The notes beneath the pieces were generated by a model, which was not told the DNA's origin, did not search any database, and worked only from the letters and a program-made list of their open reading frames with translations. DNA of 34,894 nucleotides, taken from NCBI GenBank assembly GCA_016218665.1, contig JACRDI010000030.1:1-34894 (forward strand), in the 5' to 3' direction. Shown here piece after piece: positions 31,565 to 34,894 of this stretch; the stretch's first letter is position 1, and every line of letters begins with the position of its first letter. This DNA comes from Desulfovibrio sp. (lineage in GTDB: Bacteria; Desulfobacterota; Desulfovibrionia; Desulfovibrionales; Desulfovibrionaceae). Made by a program: the position numbers and the translations under genes.

Positions 31565-32062
31565 ATGGCCGGGCTTTCCCACCCCAAGATCATGACCCTG
31601 CCGGAGTTCTTGAAGAAGCAGGCGGCCTTCCCGCCGGGCTTCCGGCTGGTGTTCACCAACGGCTGCTACGACATCCTGCATCCGGGCCACGTGGACCTCT
31701 TGGCCCGCGCCCGGGCCGAGGGCGACGCCCTCGTCCTGGGGCTTAATTCCGACGCCTCGGTGCGGCGCATCAAGGGCTGCCTGCCCGGCCCGCCCCGGCC
31801 CGTGAACAGCGAGGCCGAGCGCGCCTTCGTGCTGGCCGGACTTTCCAGCGTGGACTTCATCGTGCCCTTCGACGAGGACACCCCCCTTGCGCTCATCACG
31901 GCCATCCGGCCCCAGGTGCTGGTCAAGGGCGGCGACTGGGACGTGGCGCGCATCGTGGGGCGCGAGGTGGTGGAGGCGGGCGGCGGTCGGGTGCTCAGCC
32001 TGCCGCTTCTGCCCGGCTACTCGACCACCGGCCTCATCGAGCGCCTGACGCGCCAGGGGTGA
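31565..32062 (+). CDS. rfaE2: RfaE2-type nucleotidyltransferase (HldE domain II)
   Basis: The 165-residue protein is a single-domain member of the cytidylyltransferase superfamily. It has [24 protein letters not shown] with the HXGH motif near 42-45, and [38 protein letters not shown]. These are hallmarks of D-glycero-beta-D-manno-heptose-1-phosphate adenylyltransferase, the ADP-heptose forming step of LPS core synthesis. It ends the second glycan operon, ten bases after the YkgJ-like gene, with a G-rich ribosome site before the ATG at 31565. It differs clearly from the N-terminal domain of the fused gene at 12896-14419, so the window encodes two such enzymes. Confidence 0.9.
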   Translation: MAGLSHPKIMTLPEFLKKQAAFPPGFRLVFTNGCYDILHPGHVDLLARARAEGDALVLGLNSDASVRRIKGCLPGPPRPVNSEAERAFVLAGLSSVDFIVPFDEDTPLALITAIRPQVLVKGGDWDVARIVGREVVEAGGGRVLSLPLLPGYSTTGLIERLTRQG

Positions 32063-32108
32063 GCGCGGTTGCCCGGCAAATTTCGAGGACCGGGCTCCGG
32101 GCGCAAGC

Positions 32109-32137
32109 TTGACAATAGTGTGCAACCGGGCTATGTC
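32109..32137 (+). promoter_or_regulatory. Sigma70-type promoter of the tRNA gene
   Basis: A perfect TTGACA (32109-32114), 17 bases of spacer and TATGTC (32132-32137) lie 20 bases before the mature tRNA 5' end, so transcription would start near 32144. Confidence 0.75.
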
Positions 32138-32146
32138 ACTCTGCTC

Positions 32147-32291
32147 GAACGGATTCGGGCCAATAGCTCAGTTGGTAGAGCCCCCGGCTCATAACCGGAT
32201 GGTCCCAGGTTCGACCCCTGGTTGGCCCACCAGACAAAGCCTGGCCGCCAGCCGCGAGGCCGCCGGACCAGCCCCTGAACGGATTCGGGCC
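32147..32291 (+). repeat. 15-bp direct repeat flanking the tRNA body
   Basis: GAACGGATTCGGGCC occurs at 32147-32161 and again at 32277-32291. The first copy includes the first five bases of the tRNA; the second is outside any gene. This may be a relic of a second tRNA copy or an unequal recombination event. Confidence 0.7.
32157..32232 (+). tRNA. tRNA with CAU anticodon (elongator Met or Ile2)
   Basis: A complete 76-base cloverleaf with encoded CCA. The acceptor stem is GGGCCAA/TTGGCCC, the D stem GCTC/GAGC, the T stem CCAGG/CCTGG with loop TTCGACC, and the discriminator A. Anticodon CAT is at 32190-32192 in the loop CTCATAA. Position 27-43 is a C-A mismatch, so the anticodon stem has only four pairs. 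CAU may belong to elongator tRNA-Met or, after lysidine modification, to tRNA-Ile2; sequence alone does not settle it. It is not an initiator: the three G-C pairs next to the anticodon are absent and the first acceptor pair is matched. Confidence 0.95.
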
Positions 32292-32300
32292 CGACACAGC

Positions 32301-32349
32301 GGACGCTTTTTGACGGACGCTTACTGAAGGACGCACATTGACCAGACGC
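32301..32349 (+). repeat. 14-bp periodic repeats downstream of the tRNA
   Basis: GGACGC occurs at 32301, 32315 and 32329, exactly 14 bases apart, with a degenerate fourth unit (AGACGC) at 32344. The unit tails are also alike (TTTTTGAC, TTACTGAA, ACATTGAC). They lie between the tRNA and the terminator of the same spacer. Confidence 0.6.
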
Positions 32350-32397
32350 GCCAAAGCGAAGGCCGCAATACTTACCGCCCGGACTTGTGCAGGCGAA

Positions 32398-32444
32398 CGC
32401 AGATGCTCCCAGGGGGAAACCCTACGGGAGCATCTGCGCGTTTT
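32398..32444 (+). terminator. Rho-independent terminator before the Nif3-like gene
   Basis: A 13-bp perfect stem (CGCAGATGCTCCC, 32398-32410, with 32426-32438) with a 15-base loop, itself able to fold as AGGG/CCCT, is followed by CGTTTT. It ends 12 bases before the Nif3 start. It can end the tRNA transcript or act as a leader element for the Nif3 gene. Confidence 0.78.
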
Positions 32445-32456
32445 GGGGGGTGCCAT

Positions 32457-33509
32457 ATGAACGCGGACAAGGTTCTGGGCCGCATCCGGGCGCTGGCGCC
32501 CGAGGCCTACGCCGCCGACTGGGACAACTCCCGCGTGCAGATACGCGGCGAGCGGCCCGAGATCAAAAAGCTGGCCGTGGCCCTGGACCCTTCCCCGGCC
32601 ATGATGCGCGACTGCCTGGACTGGGGCGCGGACCTGGTGCTGACCCACCACCCGCTCTACTTCAAGCCCCAGGCGCCCACGGCCACCGGCCAGTACCTGG
32701 ACGTGCTGCGCCAGTTCCTCTCCGCCGGGGCCTGGCTGTACGCCGCGCACACCAGCCTGGACTGCCGCCCCGACGGCCCGGCCCACTGGCTTGGGCGCGA
32801 GCTTGGCCTTGTGGATTGCGCCACCCTGGAGGACAGCCGCAGCTTCCCCGCCCGGGAGGTCTTTTTCCAGGCCCCGTCGCGCTTCACCGAGCGCGAGGCC
32901 CGGCCCCTGCTGGACGCGCCCGGCGTGCACGCCCTGTCGCAGAGCGCCGCCGGGGAGATCCGCGTGGTGGCCGACGAGCAGGCCTGGCCGAACATTTACG
33001 AGGAACTCAAGGGCGTGTTCTCGGACAAGCCCTTTGAGTGCTACGTGCGCCGACTGGAGGAGCCCGTGGTCAGCGTGGGCTACGGCCAGGTGGGCGATCT
33101 GCCCGGCGGCGCCATGGACTGCGAAGCCTTCGCCAGGCTGCTGGAGCGGGCGCTTTTCGCCAACCAGAAGCCCTTTGCCGCCACGGGCGCGGGCGGCCCG
33201 AAGGGCCTGGCCTGGGCCGAGTGCGGCCCCCGGCCCAGGGAGATCCGCCGCGTGGCCTACTGCACCGGCTCGGGCGGCTCGCTCATTCCGGCGGCCTTCG
33301 CCAAGGGCGCGGACGTGTTCATCTGCGGCGACATCAAGCACCACGCGGCCATGGAGACCCCTGGCCTGGTGCTCGACGTGGGGCATTTCATCCTGGAGGA
33401 GGAGATGATGCGTCTCTTCGCCCGGGAGTTGCAGTCGGACCTTGGCCGCGGGGCCGAGGTGCGCTTCTTTGCGGGAACAAGCCCCTTCAGCTTCCGCGTG
33501 CTGGCCTAA
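32457..33509 (+). CDS. Nif3-like dinuclear metal-centre protein (NIF3/YbgI family)
   Basis: The 350-residue protein has the two metal-binding halves of the family: LTHHPLYFKP near residue 63, AHTSLDCRPD near 100, GSGGSLIPAAFAKGADVFICGDIKHHAAMET near 275-305 and DVGHFILEEEMM near 312. The middle, about 130-240, is the inserted PII-like domain of the longer bacterial form (EIRVVADEQAWPNIYEELK). Its biochemical role is unsettled; some relatives act as GTP cyclohydrolase I type enzymes. The ATG at 32457 has a G-rich site upstream and follows the terminator, so its own promoter must lie elsewhere or read-through must occur. It is the first gene before the zinc-ribbon gene and rnpB. Confidence 0.9.
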   Translation: MNADKVLGRIRALAPEAYAADWDNSRVQIRGERPEIKKLAVALDPSPAMMRDCLDWGADLVLTHHPLYFKPQAPTATGQYLDVLRQFLSAGAWLYAAHTSLDCRPDGPAHWLGRELGLVDCATLEDSRSFPAREVFFQAPSRFTEREARPLLDAPGVHALSQSAAGEIRVVADEQAWPNIYEELKGVFSDKPFECYVRRLEEPVVSVGYGQVGDLPGGAMDCEAFARLLERALFANQKPFAATGAGGPKGLAWAECGPRPREIRRVAYCTGSGGSLIPAAFAKGADVFICGDIKHHAAMETPGLVLDVGHFILEEEMMRLFARELQSDLGRGAEVRFFAGTSPFSFRVLA

Positions 33510-33588
33510 GCCGGCGCGGATTCCGAAGGGGCGCAGCCATACTTTCCGGCACGGGCGAAGGGCCCGGGCCGAATACAGCGAGGTGCCG

Positions 33589-34323
33589 ATGTATCAGAAG
33601 CAGATCGAGCAGTTGGTGGTTCTGCAGACCGTGGACGATGAGATCAAGATCCTTGAGGCCGAGGTCCGCGAGGCCCCCCTGGAGCTGACCGCCCTTGAGG
33701 CCAAGGTGGCCCAGCTGCGCGAGCGCCAGGGACAGGTGCAGGAGCGCCTCGACATCCTCAAGGTGCAGCAGAAGCGCCTGGAGGGCGAGATCGAGGACGA
33801 CGGCCACAAGATCAAGAAGAGCAAGAACAAGCTCATGGCCGTGGGCAACTCCAAGGAATATCACGCCATGATGCGCGAGATGGACTCCATGGAGAAGCTC
33901 AACCGCCTGCGCGAGGAAGAGCGCATCGCGGTGATGGAGGAGCTGGAGCGCCAGAACGCCGCCATGCAGGAGATCAACACCGAGATCGAGGGCCTGATGG
34001 AAGGCTACGACGCCAAGAAGGCCACCCTGGACGAGCGCATCGGCAAGGCCCAGGGCCGCCTCGACTCCCTGGGCAAGCGCCGCGCCAAGGCCGGCAAGGT
34101 GGTGCCGCCCCCCATCCTGGGCCGCTACGAGTTCATCCGTTCGCGCATCGAGCAGCCGGTCATCGTGCCGGTTTCCGAGGGCATCTGCGGCGGCTGCCAC
34201 ATCAAGATTCCGCCCCAGGCCTACAACGAGCTGCAGAAGGGCAAGCAGATCCTGGGCTGCCCCAACTGCCAGCGCATCGTGTACTGGGTGGAGCACACCC
34301 CGCAGATCTCCGACGAAAAGTAG
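33589..34323 (+). CDS. Coiled-coil protein with C-terminal C4 zinc ribbon (zf-RING_7/CT398 family)
   Basis: The 244-residue protein is mostly a long antiparallel coiled coil (residues 1-185: KQIEQLVVLQTVDDEIKILE, VQERLDILKVQQKRLEGEIE, LMAVGNSKEYHAMMREMDSM). It ends in a zinc ribbon with two Cys pairs, GICGGCHIKIPPQ and LGCPNCQRIVY. The NSKEY sequence in the coil is a family marker. The Chlamydia member, CT398, interacts with sigma54 and secretion parts, but the general role is not known. GAGGTG lies just before the ATG at 33589. It ends 29 bases before the RNase P RNA gene on the same strand. Confidence 0.9.
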   Translation: MYQKQIEQLVVLQTVDDEIKILEAEVREAPLELTALEAKVAQLRERQGQVQERLDILKVQQKRLEGEIEDDGHKIKKSKNKLMAVGNSKEYHAMMREMDSMEKLNRLREEERIAVMEELERQNAAMQEINTEIEGLMEGYDAKKATLDERIGKAQGRLDSLGKRRAKAGKVVPPPILGRYEFIRSRIEQPVIVPVSEGICGGCHIKIPPQAYNELQKGKQILGCPNCQRIVYWVEHTPQISDEK

Positions 34324-34352
34324 CTTCAAGACTGGCGTGAAAGAGGTTTCAA

Positions 34353-34715
34353 CCGGAGTTGGACGGACCGTCGCTGCGCCCCGCAAGGGGCGGAGAGGAA
34401 AGTCCGGGCTCCAATGGGCAGGGCGCTGGGTAACTCCCAGGGGGGGCGACCCCCGGAAAGCGCAACAGAAAGCAGACCGCCAGGGGCTTGCCCCTGGTAA
34501 GGGTGAAACGGTGGTGTAAGAGACCACCAGCAGATGCGGCGACGCGTCTGGCTAGGCATGCCCCGTCCGGAGCAAGACCAAATAGGGAGGCAGGCTGGCC
34601 CGGCTAATGCCTCCGGGTAGGTTGCTTGAGGTGGCCGGCAACGGTCATCCTAGAGGAATGACGGTCTCCCGCCCTCGGGCGGTGACAAAACCCGGCTTAC
34701 AGTCCGACTCCGGCC
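34353..34715 (+). ncRNA. rnpB: RNase P RNA (bacterial type A)
   Basis: The RNA subunit of the tRNA 5'-maturation ribozyme. Its 12-base ends CCGGAGTTGGAC (from 34353) and GTCCGACTCCGG (to 34713) pair as helix P1. Universal core segments are present in order: GAGGAAAGTCCGGGCTCC (34392 on), ACAGAAAGCAGACCGCC, GGTAAGGGTGAAACGGTGG, TAAGAGACCACCAG, and GCAAGACCAAATAGGGAGGC. GGGTAGGTTGC and GGCTTACAG close the fold. The length, about 360 bases, fits type A. A short U-run (TTTT, 34716-34719) follows the P1 stem and may end transcription. No clear promoter lies in the 29-base gap to the zinc-ribbon gene, so it may be co-transcribed or start inside that gene. Ends are approximate by a few bases. Confidence 0.96.
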
Positions 34716-34728
34716 TTTTGATGACGAA

Positions 34729-34894
34729 TCTGGGGGGCAGGCTCCGCCTCCCCCCAGACCCCCCACCGCCAAGGGCATGCGCCCTGGGAACCCGTTACGG
34801 CCCGATGCGGGCCGGCGCAAGAGCGCCGCCCCGCATCGGCCCGATAAAGGGGTCAAGGGGGCTTGTCCCCCTTGCGGGGGAGCCCGAGGGGGCT
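34729..34894 (+). repeat. Extragenic three-hairpin module, copy C, reaching the window end
   Basis: After rnpB: CTGGGGGG/CCCCCCAG with inner AGGC/GCCT (34730-34757), CCAAGGGC-ATGC-GCCCTGGG (34769-34788, one mismatch), linker CCCGTTACGG, then CCGATGCGGG/CCCGCATCGG (34802-34839). A fourth hairpin, CAAGGGGG/CCCCCTTG, follows near 34854-34875. Order and linkers match copies A and B. Confidence 0.72.

Noticed and set aside
32147..32456. Integrated element at the tRNA gene
   Set aside because: The direct repeats are only 130 bases apart at the 5' end, and no integrase or foreign genes lie between them.

Overview
The window is GC-rich and densely coded, and it looks like a sulfate-reducing Desulfovibrionaceae-type chromosome. 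The basis is the base composition, the split transketolase and other anaerobe-type families, the AhpC-type peroxiredoxin, an M16C protease, GC-rich extragenic hairpin modules and short sigma70 promoters (TTGAC-17-TATNNT). No database was available, so the genus is an inference. I see no phage, insertion sequence or CRISPR array.

Region 1 (1-15086, minus strand) is one long, tight surface-glycan operon. A clear promoter at 15058-15086 and a leader hairpin at 15015-15036 precede greA. Thirty bases after greA starts a run of 13 genes. In transcription order these are: an inverted-order cytidylyltransferase/PfkB kinase, a deoxyhypusine-synthase-like protein, a B12-binding radical SAM enzyme, an NAD-dependent epimerase, a HAD-phosphotransferase fusion, both halves of a split transketolase, a methyltransferase, a zinc dehydrogenase, three more methyltransferases and a family 2 glycosyltransferase cut by the window edge. 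Many of these genes overlap or nearly touch. I infer a dedicated pathway that builds, activates, modifies and transfers an unusual, probably higher-carbon and methylated, sugar. This is the strongest candidate for an undescribed system in the window.

Region 2 (15087-17860) holds a membrane-stress style cassette of three small genes (YqjD/ElaB-like, YqjE-like and a small YqjK-like protein), a lone methyltransferase, a strong terminator and a 2-Cys peroxiredoxin with its own promoter. Region 3 (17860-24928) has an M16C (PreP-like) metalloprotease and a BON-domain lipoprotein on the plus strand. They converge on mntP and cysS on the minus strand. The convergent junction is filled with perfect inverted repeats, one of which is a bidirectional terminator.

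Region 4 (24929-32062) has a sigma54 activator with a degenerate receiver domain, divergent from a second glycan operon: a deacetylase/GT4 fusion, a GT2 with an internal 12-bp tandem repeat, a YkgJ cysteine-cluster protein and a conventional RfaE2 nucleotidyltransferase. A GG-N10-GC motif in the divergent spacer is a possible sigma54 promoter linking the two. Region 5 (32063-34894) holds a tRNA with a CAU anticodon and its own promoter, then a terminator, a Nif3-like protein, a coiled-coil/zinc-ribbon protein and the RNase P RNA gene. A three-hairpin extragenic module seen in two other places follows.

All functional calls come from reading motifs by eye. Promoters and terminators are pattern matches, not measurements.
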